From the NCBI GenBank assembly GCA_029207755.1, contig JARCOQ010000002.1, positions 45,029,744 through 45,093,743 of the forward strand: a stretch of 64,000 nucleotides of DNA, given 5' to 3'. A program made the position numbers and the translations under genes. Shown here in pieces: positions 40,435 to 50,560 of the stretch (the stretch's first letter is position 1; the number at the start of each line of letters is the position of its first letter). The DNA comes from Chamaea fasciata (Eukaryota; Chordata; Aves; Passeriformes; Sylviidae). The notes beneath the pieces are model-generated. The model worked only from the letters and a program-made list of their open reading frames with translations, was not told where the DNA came from and ran no database searches.

Positions 40435-40885
40435 TGTCATGGTTTAGGAATGGTGTTCTCCAATTCAGTATTCCTATTAAAACCAAGCCTCCACTTGCTC
40501 CCCCTCCCCTCCAATTGGCGGCATAAAAGGCAAGGATCATGGGTTGAGATAAGAAGAGTTTGCTGGAAACAACAATGAGATAAGAAAACAAACAGTAACA
40601 GCAACAATATTAACAAGAGAAGATATAGCACAAAGAAATGATTTGCACAGAAATCCTGCAATAATAAAAAAAATCAATCAGTTCTTCCCAAACATTTTTT
40701 CTTCCACTGAAAGGAATGTCCGAAAGGAATGTCCTTTTCCTCAGAAGCCAGAGTCCCTTCTCCCCCACCCTGGCAATGACCTGCTGGGGTATAGAAAAAC
40801 ATCAGGGTCCTGTACACAGCCCTTCCACCATGTCTCCTTCCAGCTGCCACAAAAAATTAACCTTGTCCTGGCCAAAACCAGAACA
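40435..40885 (+). mobile_element. Solo LTR of an avian endogenous retrovirus (451 bp)
   Basis: It begins TGTCATGGTTTAGGAATGGT and ends CCTGGCCAAAACCAGAACA, the termini of a family common in songbirds. It has a CCAAT box at 40511 and a CATAAAAGG TATA-like box at about 40522, giving + orientation. The flanks GGAGG and AGAGG may be a 5-bp target duplication with one mismatch. A 14-bp internal tandem copy (GAAAGGAATGTCC) lies near 40710-40730. No internal viral genes. Overlapping frames on both strands here are shadows. Confidence 0.85.
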
Positions 40886-43579
40886 AGAGGGAAGAGCAGA
40901 TGTGCTGATGACTGTTCATGAAGACGAACACGCTTAGTACGAGCACCAGTGGTACAAATTTCATCGTGAAACCTCACCAGTTCTTCTGAACTCTGATTTG
41001 AAGGGATTTTATTGAATGCTAAGCTTTTTGTCTCTTTGCTGAAAATATAAAATGCTAATAATTACATAATTATTAATGGAATTACAGCTGGTTATTAGTA
41101 TTAATCAACTAAGTAGTTCTGTATTTAAATTATGCTTTCTTATTGTATGTTATTATCAGTTGCTTTATGACAACATGACAAAGCACTTGAGTAACAGTTC
41201 TGAACTGTGTATAAAGGGGAATTTCATTTACATGAAAATAACATCCATTTATGAACAAAAACAATAAAAACATATTTTTACAGTTGAAATATACTGAGAT
41301 TGCTTATTTTAATTGAATTAGTATTCCATCTTCAGTATTTCCTACACGTAAGTCATTCATAAAAATAGTAAAAATGACATGCTTTTACTCAGGCTTGCTT
41401 TCCTAAGCAGGCTAAAGGATAAGTTTTCAAATTGCTTTTTAAAACCATAGATATCTTAAGTGAATATTTCAGACCTGTCAGAATAGCTTTTTGAACTTGA
41501 TGCCCGAACTAACCTCAGTCAGGTTAATGTTACATTAATGTTACAGTCCAACAGTAACATTAGTGATAGACAGTTTTTCAATGTCTTTCATTAACCAATA
41601 TTAATATAAAAATCACCTGGACCTCAGAATCACTCAAATGACAGAGACCAGTTTCTAAGTCTTGCGCGGAAAAAGGTGCACTAGAGCTAGGGAAATGTTC
41701 TGTCATGGTTATATATTTTTAGAGGACAATTATAAGTGTGAAGATGTTGGGGGTTAGGTACATACAGGTCTCTTATGGGCAGCTCATGTGTATTACTGCA
41801 GGCATGAATTTCATGCCTTACATGCAACACATACAATGTCTAAACATATGGGAAATCTCACAAGGTCAAAAATCTGCAATGTTACTGCTTGTTCATGAGT
41901 TTTATCTATCATTTAAAATCTGTGTAAAGTCTTTTGGCAGCTAGTTAGCATTCAATATCTGGTTTAAATCAGCCAAGAGGTAAGAAGTAATTGAATTTAA
42001 ATGGATTCCAGTTAAATAGATGATGACATTTAGAAAATACTTCTAAATAACAAACTATTGTGATAGAGCTTGATCTGGTGAATTTTGGCCAAATCTACAA
42101 AAATCCTTAAGGAACGTGCTGATTGTGTTAGCCCTTGAATGGGAACACTAAGAAATTCCACTTCCAATTAGGTAGTTTATTTGTACTAGCTTGTTTATTG
42201 TGGTACTGCTGACCTGATGCAAATAAGACGTTTTCACGGCCCATTTGAAAGATGTAAGAATTTTCATTCTGAAACTCACTTGCCATTTTATCGGCACTAT
42301 AGGTTGCCAGTATTTTTTACTCTTAGTCACTGTGTGCTCCTTTCTTGTAAAATAATACAAAGATAACATTTACCAAAGTCATTGTGCATTCTGCAGGTTT
42401 CTTGCTTCTCAGACTAACTTGTGTAGATCCAAGTGTCTAAGTCACCCCTTCCTTCTTGGTGCCTGTTTAGAGTGTTCCTACACAACTAGTTTCATGGTTA
42501 TTCCACTTACAAATCCATTTCTTGTCGTAGTACTAAATACCTGTTGTTCTTCCTCTATGAGTCCATCTTGAATCTTGACAGACTTCACAATACAACTATG
42601 AGGTCTGCCTATCTAAGGCTTTCCTTTCAGCCCATCTTTCTGAAACATCGCAGACTTGTAAGAAGATTTTTCTCTTGACTTCTCCAGACAGGTCTGAGAT
42701 TATTTTCCTATATTATTTCAGTTTGTCAGTAATATACAAGTCAGTAATATGGGAAGTCGATTCTCCCCAAAGAAACAGTCCAACAGTATCAGTTCTGAAA
42801 GGATTTCTGCTGTAATTACAAATTAGTAGGACACGAATTCTCTTAAAGACCATGAAATATTATATTAGGGAGAAAAACTTAATCCTTCTCAAAGCATTCA
42901 GTTGTCTAGGCCAGCATTGCCTATTTACTATGACCAAAGCAATTTTTAGAAGTATTAGTAATGCTCAGAAACAACAGAACTCTTTTCTGTCAGGAAAAAA
43001 TAATTCATGCAGGGAACAATGCTGTGCTGGGAAATGTCCCCTCTGGAATTTCTGAAGGGCTGAAAACAATCACAAAACTCACAGGCTTTTTTGCTGAAAT
43101 GCATAATGGATTTTGACCTCACCTCATTAAACAGCAGTACATAATAAATTATGTATAAAACCCTCAGCTCACAAAATAAACATTTTACAACAGAGTGAAA
43201 ATGGAACAGAGAACAGGAATCAGAAAAATCCTATCTTGTTAAATTACATGCTTTTGGAAATCATTCTGGTTGAAATGTCTGCAACATACCAGCATACACA
43301 TATGAGAAAGTCATCCTAGGCTCTCTTTCTCTTTTGATGGACGTCTAAAATTCACATCTAACATAAGTCAGATTAATAATTCTCAGCGGGAAGACCTATC
43401 TCCATTAACCATAGAAGGAGTCCAGGTTGACTGGCTCAGATATTCAGGGCTAAATTGTTCATATCGTTGTTCATAACGTCGTGAGATGAATCCAACCTCA
43501 GAGACCACTGTAATGAGGCTGCATAAGAACATGAAGATGTGACAATTAATTAACTCTTTGGTAAATGGTCTCTACTGCA

Positions 43580-43864
43580 AAATTTACCTTGCAGGTGTAG
43601 GGAACAGCAACACAAGGAACAGGCAGAGCAGTCTACCTTGTGAAGGGGGCATAGAAGGGATGCAGACAAATTCACTTGCGGGTCTCACCACACAAACTTG
43701 CAACACCCTGACTGCTCACCCTTGACCAGCAGGACCAGAAGGGAACCCTTCTCCCCCACCACCCCTGCACGTGGCACGAGGTTGTATAGGATAACCTCAG
43801 CGTCCCAGCCATGCCCCTCCTGGCTACTGCAAATATTAACCATGTCCTTGCCAGAACCAGGACA
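43580..43864 (+). mobile_element. 3' part of a related endogenous retrovirus LTR
   Basis: The end ATATTAACCATGTCCTTGCC followed by AGAACCAGGACA aligns with the 3' end of the LTR at 40435-40885. CCCTTCTCCCCCACC is also shared. The 5' boundary was not determined. The element is more diverged or belongs to a sister subfamily. The 98-codon frame across it is not a gene. Confidence 0.65.
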
Positions 43865-44539
43865 TGGTTGTACTAGTCATGGGCAAGAGCTGCACAGCTT
43901 ATTTCTCAGAGTTTGTCTCTGGTTGTTACCAGATAAGAGTTACCTCTTCCTGTTCTCTAAGTTATGTGTTGAGAAGAAATCTGTGTGGAAGTAAGGGTAA
44001 AGGTTTGTCTAAGCATCTTATGGAACCTGTTGTATGTATAAATGTCCCAATATCACGTGGCACTGCACGGTAACAGAGAGTCCAGATAAGGGGCAACGTC
44101 TGTGTGAGTAATATGGTTTACTATACAATAACTAGAAAACAGAAAAAAAAATAGTATCAACTTAAATTTAAACAGCATTCTGTAGTCAGTAGTATGTGCT
44201 TGAGTAATACACAGAACTAAAATATAAAATCTGATATTTTTAAACAAACACAGTTCATGTGGGGAATATTAAGTAACATCTTGTAAATCTTATAAATGTT
44301 TTACATTGATATTAAGCCAATTAATAAATTGTTATACTATTTTCAGCAATGAAAATATTTATATACATAGTCTATGAGCAACTGAGACTGATAGCAGAAA
44401 AAAATAATTATTATATCATAATGTCTGTAAGCAAAGTTCCATTATGGACTGCCAATTATTTGGTCTAATTTTTGAATATAAATAAACAAGAAATTAATTT
44501 TTTTTTTGGTGGAAGTGCAGAAATAAGATGACTACTGCA

Positions 44540-44580
44540 TATATAAAAGGGCTAATGCATGGATTTCTGTTCAGTTGTAA
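44540..44580 (+). promoter_or_regulatory. TATA box plus initiator 1.2 kb upstream of the SGCG start codon
   Basis: TATATAAAAGG at 44540-44550 is a near-ideal TATA box. An initiator-like TCAGTT, with the putative +1 A at 44573, lies 31-33 bp downstream, which is the canonical spacing. The direction is the same as SGCG. No LTR family that I recognise covers it, although LTR sequence ends about 680 bp upstream. It could drive a second SGCG transcript, an unannotated RNA, or nothing. Confidence 0.4.
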
Positions 44581-45073
44581 ACTGATATGGCATTCTCTGT
44601 CTTGCTAGGAAGCTACAGGAACGAAAGATGACATCTGTCTAAAGATGAGGGTTAGAACTGAGAGCCACAACCGTGTTACAGACACAGGATGGCTCTGCAG
44701 GAAACTTGAACAGAGGCGAGGCAAGGATGTAATTTGATCATGTTTTGAAAGCTGTGTGACCAGAGCGTGGTGATCTCATTGACAGGAGGAAATTCAGAAT
44801 TGAGAGTAGACCTTGTGTGAAACCTTTCTGAAGGCACTCTCATTTGGGAGCGTTATATTATATGAAAGTGGACCAGGTTTGGATGTAAGATGCCTGTGGA
44901 CATACCTGGCTCATTGGAAGGGCTTGAATTTACAATACCTATTTTGTTTCTGACATCCATGACTGGGTTTGGGGTTTTTTGCTTTATCTCATTGCAAATG
45001 AGAAAGATATTGCCTGCTGTTGTTCTTCATAAGCAGCTTCAGCTGCTGAATTTTTATTCTTTTGGCCAAGATG
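44573..45073 (+). other. SGCG: Candidate alternative SGCG 5' exon B
   Basis: From the putative initiator the sequence runs about 500 bp to AAGATG|GTAAGTTT, a strong donor with GT at 45074. This would leave a 674-677 bp intron before the coding exon. It contains a 64-codon open frame (44890-45084) that runs through the donor in a different frame from SGCG, so any exon B transcript would have a long leader with upstream ATGs. If spliced, the terminal ATG at 45071 would sit in frame immediately before the SGCG start and add a single Met. The call rests only on core-promoter and splice-site signals. Confidence 0.3.
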
Positions 45074-45720
45074 GTAAGTTTTAATGAATGCTTTGAATTG
45101 TTGGTGATCTCTGTGCTGTAAAAGTGGAAGTTAGGGAATATTCTCATGTTTTAAGGAAGTGCAACCTTGTAAGATTCCTTTAAATTCAAACAATGCTTCT
45201 TTAAGAACTATAGTATAAGGTGAAGTTGTTTAAACCCAGTAGGCAATGTTTTTAATGTTGATGTATCTTTAAATATGAATAGCTGGTTAATTGAGAAATA
45301 ATTATTTCCTTTACATCATAAAGAATAATTTCATTTCTTTACATACATATTCTGAAGCCTAATAAATATTGGGATTTCAACTGATACATACTTGTGAGCT
45401 GTAGATTATGATATGATCCCATGAAATATTTTATATGGGGGAATTAGAATATTATGACAAATGAGACAGAATGTTTTGCCATTCTTTATAGGATGAAATA
45501 AATTTAAGCCTCCTGAAAGCAGCAGTTAATGCAGTTCATGTATTGAAACATCACTTTGCGTGTATCAAAAACTAAGATGTAAGTTGAACAGGGCATGCTG
45601 AAAATGCTTTCCAGGTAAAACTTCATAAGAATTTCTGGTTCCTAGCTATTAAAATTACATATTCATGTTTTCCTTGGAGTTTTATATAAATATTGTCATG
45701 TAAATTAAGCAACTAAGCAG

Positions 45721-45750
45721 TTCCTTTTCTTTTTTTCCTTTACATAGCAG
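45721..45750 (+). promoter_or_regulatory. SGCG: Splice acceptor region with tandem TAG-CAG (NAGNAG) before the ATG
   Basis: A pyrimidine-rich tract is followed by ACATAGCAG and then the start codon. AG dinucleotides at 45746-45747 and 45749-45750 are both plausible acceptors, so the mature leader may or may not contain an extra CAG just before the ATG. Coding sequence is unaffected. Confidence 0.8.
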
Positions 45751-45945
45751 ATGGTACGTGAACAATACATGACAACGACACCAGGCACAAGCCTAGAGAG
45801 GCCAAAGAATGAATATATCTACAAAATCGGAATTTATGGCTGGAGAAAGCGTTGTCTCTACCTGTTTGTTCTCCTCCTGCTTATCATCCTAGTTGTGAAT
45901 TTTTCTTTGACAATTTGGATTCTGAAAGTGATGTGGTTTTCCCCA
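45751..45945 (+). CDS. SGCG: Gamma-sarcoglycan, first coding exon (residues 1-65)
   Basis: Gamma-sarcoglycan is a type II membrane glycoprotein of the sarcoglycan subcomplex of the dystrophin-glycoprotein complex in the muscle sarcolemma. This exon starts at the ATG and encodes 65 residues: a short cytoplasmic tail (about 1-35), then one hydrophobic span (about 36-58). The block [20 protein letters not shown] is the family hallmark. The start MVREQY and the ending ILKVMWFSP fit gamma- rather than zeta-sarcoglycan, which as I recall it starts with a longer, different tail. The acceptor is a pyrimidine tract ending in tandem TAG/CAG directly before the ATG. The donor is CCA|GTAAGT at 45946, phase 0. 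The open frame continues to 46038, but that tail is intron read-through. The 195-bp coding length equals that of human SGCG exon 2. Tail residues about 7-21 differ from the mammalian sequence, as expected for a bird. Confidence 0.97.
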
Positions 45946-48900
45946 GTAAGTGTCCTCTTTAATTTTCCATTCTTGTCTTCTTTTCCCTTCCTCATCACTT
46001 CACTTATTTTGTATGTACACAAGCTTCTCTATGGCTAATGGATGGTTCTTTTTTCTTTCTTCTCAACTGTGATCTGTACTTGGGCTGAAAGTATGTTAGA
46101 AAAATATATCTTTGAATGTACTTCCTCATATGTAATTTCTGCATTAATAATAATTTTTGAAATATTGAAGTTGATGATGCTTTAGATAGCAGTGAATTCT
46201 AACCATTCTATGAGAATATATTTTACTGTTGTCTCATAGTCTCTGTTTAGTTGATGTTTTATAAATGTGTTTACTGTAATTTTATCTCATACAGAATTTC
46301 TTAGTCAAAATATTGCAGACAGTTGCTGTTTTTTTAGCTTCTTTCTCCTATTTATTAGCATCTAAAATTTAACAATTTATTTGCCCAATTAATTACAGCT
46401 CGGAGGTAATTATCACTACTTCATACTTGAGGCTAAGCAGCTATATAATTCAGAAGTAAATTTAATAACTTCCCACTGTCATATATATTTTATTATTTAT
46501 AATGTAATTTTGCATGTAGTAGATTAAAGGGTAAGTTTAGAAGTCTGCAAGGTACAGCTTTAGTCAGAATGCAATAAAATGCATCAGTGAATATTGAAGC
46601 TAAGCTAATTTGTTCCTAACATGCATTTGTGATACACAGATGATTTGAATAGATTTGTTAGAAGAAAAACTATAATAATAAATTTCTACAGCTCTGCCCT
46701 GGCTACTGAGGAAAGTTTGTGTTATCTATTGTTATTACACCTCTGTCACTAAGTGAAGATCATGTTATCTTAATATAAATATTTCTATACTCACTAAAAA
46801 AAAAGTATATTAATTTTAAGTCCTACTTGCTAATACAGTTTTTAGTGCTTGAATTGCTGTGAAGGGTCTTCCCATACATGAATTCTTTATAGCACTGTTA
46901 CTGTCATACAGATTACAGTGCCAAACATCTTAGATCATGTATAATTTTTCTCTTAGGCAGCTCACATGGAAGATATGCTTTTAGTGCCTGGATGTCATAA
47001 ATCACAGAGAACATGAAAAATGAATAATTGTTTTCTGTGTGGCTCAGGGTTCTATTTTTAAGGAGTTTAAAAAAATATTTTATGTTGATTTCTGCATATG
47101 AGCCTGAGTATTTCTTCTCTGACACCAGTGAGGACTAAAAAAAAATAAAGTTAGAAAGTCTACTTATAGGAATGCCTATCTCCTTGTAGTTCCTGTTTGG
47201 AAGGCACCAAATGCCTTGATCTACTGGGGGACAGTGTCCTTCTGCTTTTGCAACAAGACCAGTGGAGTAACAGCTCTAGCAGTGCACATTTATATCTTTT
47301 CGTAGAGTGGGCTGTGAATGCTGCAATTACAATGCGTTTCCTAATTCTGTGTTAAAGAATCTGTATGCCTGACATGCCCAATTGGATAGTGACTTAACTG
47401 TAATGCCTTCATTAATTTGGGAGAATTTTAGGGAAATACTGAAATTCAGATAAATATCAACTGTAAATATATATGTGCAAAGTGCACACGGATATCCCAA
47501 TCCTAAGCGAAAGTACATGTGACATCATTAAGAACAGAGAACTTTTTTTACTGGGTGTTTTTTTAATAGACTACGTCTCTCAAGACAAGAAATAACACTG
47601 AGGATACCAGAAATATCACCCAGAGAATCACAGAGAAGTGCCGCTAGCCACTGAGTCTAAAAAAGATGTTTAGTGCGTGTTCAAAATCTGGAAGTATAAT
47701 TGAAGCATCACAGTCCTTTTCTGTGTCTAAGGAAACACCAATTGTGGAGAATTAGTGCAACAGTCATAAGAAATTACCGATACTAGCATAAAACCCTTTA
47801 CATGATGGAATTAAGCATTTATGCCTCCAAGTATTTTGTTACTGTTTGAAAAGAGAGGTATCAATATAGTGTCAGAATTAGATTTTTATGATTCGTGAGT
47901 TCCAGGCTTGACAAGTGTTTGTTGTTTGGGAAATGAGTTGATTCATGTATATCACACCCAATTAAGCATTCCCATGATTGGAAAGAGTTTAAAAGTAATT
48001 GTGAAATCTTATCCTATGCAATCATCAGTTATTTGGCAAATATTAATCTGTCAACTGTGATAACACTTATATTTGTTAATTGTATTCTAGATATATTGTG
48101 TAGAGAATATAGGACTTACTAGGTATAATATTCATGATAGATATTGTATTTTTAGCTAATACTTAAAAAATATTTGGTCCTAGTTTTTAAAAAATTCATT
48201 AAGATCACTCTTAGAAATATCACTCTTAACAATATTTAAATATTGATAGCTATTAAGATATTAACAGCTTTTTTTCTCTGTAAAATAATAAAAGAAACAA
48301 GTTGTATTCTCACTAAGGTTGATAAATACATTTAGAAATAAACATTGCAAACATTTTAAAATATATTTTTATAGTAGAGAGTTTATGCTGAAGGAAAACT
48401 TTAAACATAACATGACTTCAATATATAATTTTATTAGGAAAACAGTTTTTCAGTAATAGGGGCATTGGTGCTTTAGTGATTGATCGACATGGTTCTATAG
48501 CACAGCCCTTTCATAAGCCCACTCAGAGATGACAGGCTGGTTTTTTAGATATCAAAGTTTCTTTTGTTGTATAAAACGTGTTCTCTTTTTCTATAAAGCA
48601 TCCTTGACTCTTTCATTAAGTAATAATTTTCAGTATACAAAAATCACATGCTATGTCTATTCAGAGATCCAGATTAAAATAATAATGAAATTATGAACAG
48701 AGCTTGAAGTAGCTCTGGCATTGAATTAATCCATGCACACGTGTCCTGCCTTAACCCCCATAAAACTAGACAGTGTGATAAATACTAGCAAAGAAGCTAA
48801 GCTGATAAAGGAGAACATGAACCAGACATAGATATGCTGCAAGATTAATAGATTTTGATCTTGCAAGAATTTGGAATTATGAAAGACAGAAACTTTCTAA

Positions 48901-49499
48901 GCTCTATTGTTTGAGAGGCCTTTGGCATCAAATATAAATGACTACATTGAATAAAATTTCATTGTTTCATTTTACTTCATTTCATAAAAGCTAGACTAAA
49001 AAAGAATAACCTGAGCAGAGAATATATCCCTTTTCTCATGGTGCCCCAATTAAAAAACATATGGGCATCTCCTAATTGTGCACATTAATTCAAAGGCATC
49101 AGCTGTGTCTCATTCTTTTTTTCCTTTTCTCTCTTGGAGTTCAGAGGGATAGGATCTCAAGTTTTTTTGTGGGGATGAGCAAAGAAACCTGTGAATTCAT
49201 TATATTCACCTGTTTCAGAGAAGATATTCAAATAACTATACCTAGAGCTTGGTGAATAAGGTGAAATAGAGTAATTTGAAAACCAGCATTAGTTTTGCAC
49301 TAAAATCAGTTTGAAAAAAGGTTGGGCTTTCTCCCCTGGACTACATATCACATTTTGCATGTAATGGAAATTTCAGACTGTGTTTTTAACATAATGAGGC
49401 TTTCTGAGCTCTAAAGGTGACTGTTAGTTTTAAGAGTTTAGAAGACTAAGAATCTTAAGGGATTTAGGACTGCAAGGATGTCAGAAGTCCTGTGAACAA

Positions 49500-50560
49500 T
49501 TCTGAAGGATCCAGTAGGTCTGAAAGAGGAAAACTTCAATGTCTCTGATATCTGCTGAAAGACAAGTGTGGCAGGATGGAAGCAGTGAAAATTTCTAGAC
49601 GGTGTCAGCAACAACTTCTGAAGAGGACAATTAAAGGTGGCGTACAGCTGGATCTGCTACTCACAGGATCCCATGGGAGCCAGATCTGAAGGGTAAAGTT
49701 ACCCAGAGAAGCTTGACCAAATTTACGCACTATATCCTCCAAATGTAGGAATGATCAGTCCTGATACTCAGGAAGATGAATATCCTGGCCCAGCTAGCCA
49801 GGTTACTTGTGATGGAGCTTCAATGAAAAAGAAGTATAGAAGAGTTGGAAGCAGATACAGGCTACAAAGAAGAAATCTTGAAACCATGTTTGGGCCAGGA
49901 AATGTCAAGTTTTCTGTGTCAGAAACACCAAAGCTCAGCTTCAATTAAGGATTACAAAGGGCAAATGGAAACAAGATGGTGTGCATCCATTGGTGCTGAG
50001 AGAACTGATTCTCTGCAGAGTCACCCTCTGCAATGTTTGAAAGGTTTTGGAGTCTGGGGAGATCCTTGATGACTGAGTGAATGCAAGTGTTGCACTTGTC
50101 TTTAAAAAAAGGGGGCCATGGGTTTACCAAGGATGAATGATGCCTGACCAATCTGATTGCCATTTTATGATAAAATGTCTGGAATTATAGATGATGGGAG
50201 CACACAAAATATCATTTACCTTGATTTCAGCAAGGCTTCTGACTCTCCCACAATATTTCTGTACCCTAGTTAGGATATTACAGCCATGAGGAGTGGACAA
50301 ATAGATAAGTATAAAAAAGTAAACTGCCTGGGTTGTCCGGCTCAGAAGATAGATACTAATGTGTTGTGGTCTGCATAAGCACTGCTGTTGTCTTGTCCCA
50401 GGTCTTGTCCTTTTCAAAAACTTAATCAATGACTGGGAGGAAGTGGCAGAATGCTTACTCACTAAATTAGCAGGTTATACCAGTTTTGGGGTACCATTCA
50501 ATACTTCCAAGGCTCAGGTTGGAGGTCACACTAGGTATAGTCCAGCATTGTCATGCTAGG
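49500..50560 (+). mobile_element. Decayed CR1 LINE ORF2 fragment (linker and reverse transcriptase)
   Basis: The segment around 49585-49680 (GTGTCAGCAACAACTTCTGA, CAGCTGGATCTGCTACTCAC) resembles the CR1 ORF2 region between endonuclease and reverse transcriptase. Further on, 50214-50249 reads IYLDFSKASDSP, the RT motif that is DFSKAFDTVSH in intact CR1. 50400-50480 reads LVLFKNLINDWEE and then LTKLAGYT, matching the downstream RT block normally ending FADDTKLGG, so the catalytic Asp pair is lost. The two RT pieces are in different frames and the intervening RT part is shortened. It is a dead copy in SGCG intron 2 and is unlike the short 3' CR1 tails elsewhere in the window. Confidence 0.8.

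Larger units (their letters stand above)
26240..45747 (+). other. SGCG: Candidate SGCG intron 1
   Basis: If exon A is real, this 19.5-kb stretch is intron 1, from GTAAGT at 26240 to the acceptor before the ATG. It holds two LTRs, the motif clusters at 33680 and 38202, and exon candidate B. From 26240 to 40434 I recognise no transposon or coding exon. The stretch from about 39520 to 39575 is almost pure A/T. Confidence 0.4.

Noticed and set aside
45946..46038. Continuation of the first SGCG coding exon's frame for 30 further codons
   Set aside because: It is intron read-through. GTAAGT follows codon 65 exactly where the family's intron lies, and the protein resumes at 58287.
47560..47650. Possible extra exon after a pyrimidine-rich tract ending in TTTAATAG
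   Set aside because: No coding similarity and no good donor follows, and it is not needed to explain the known gene structure.
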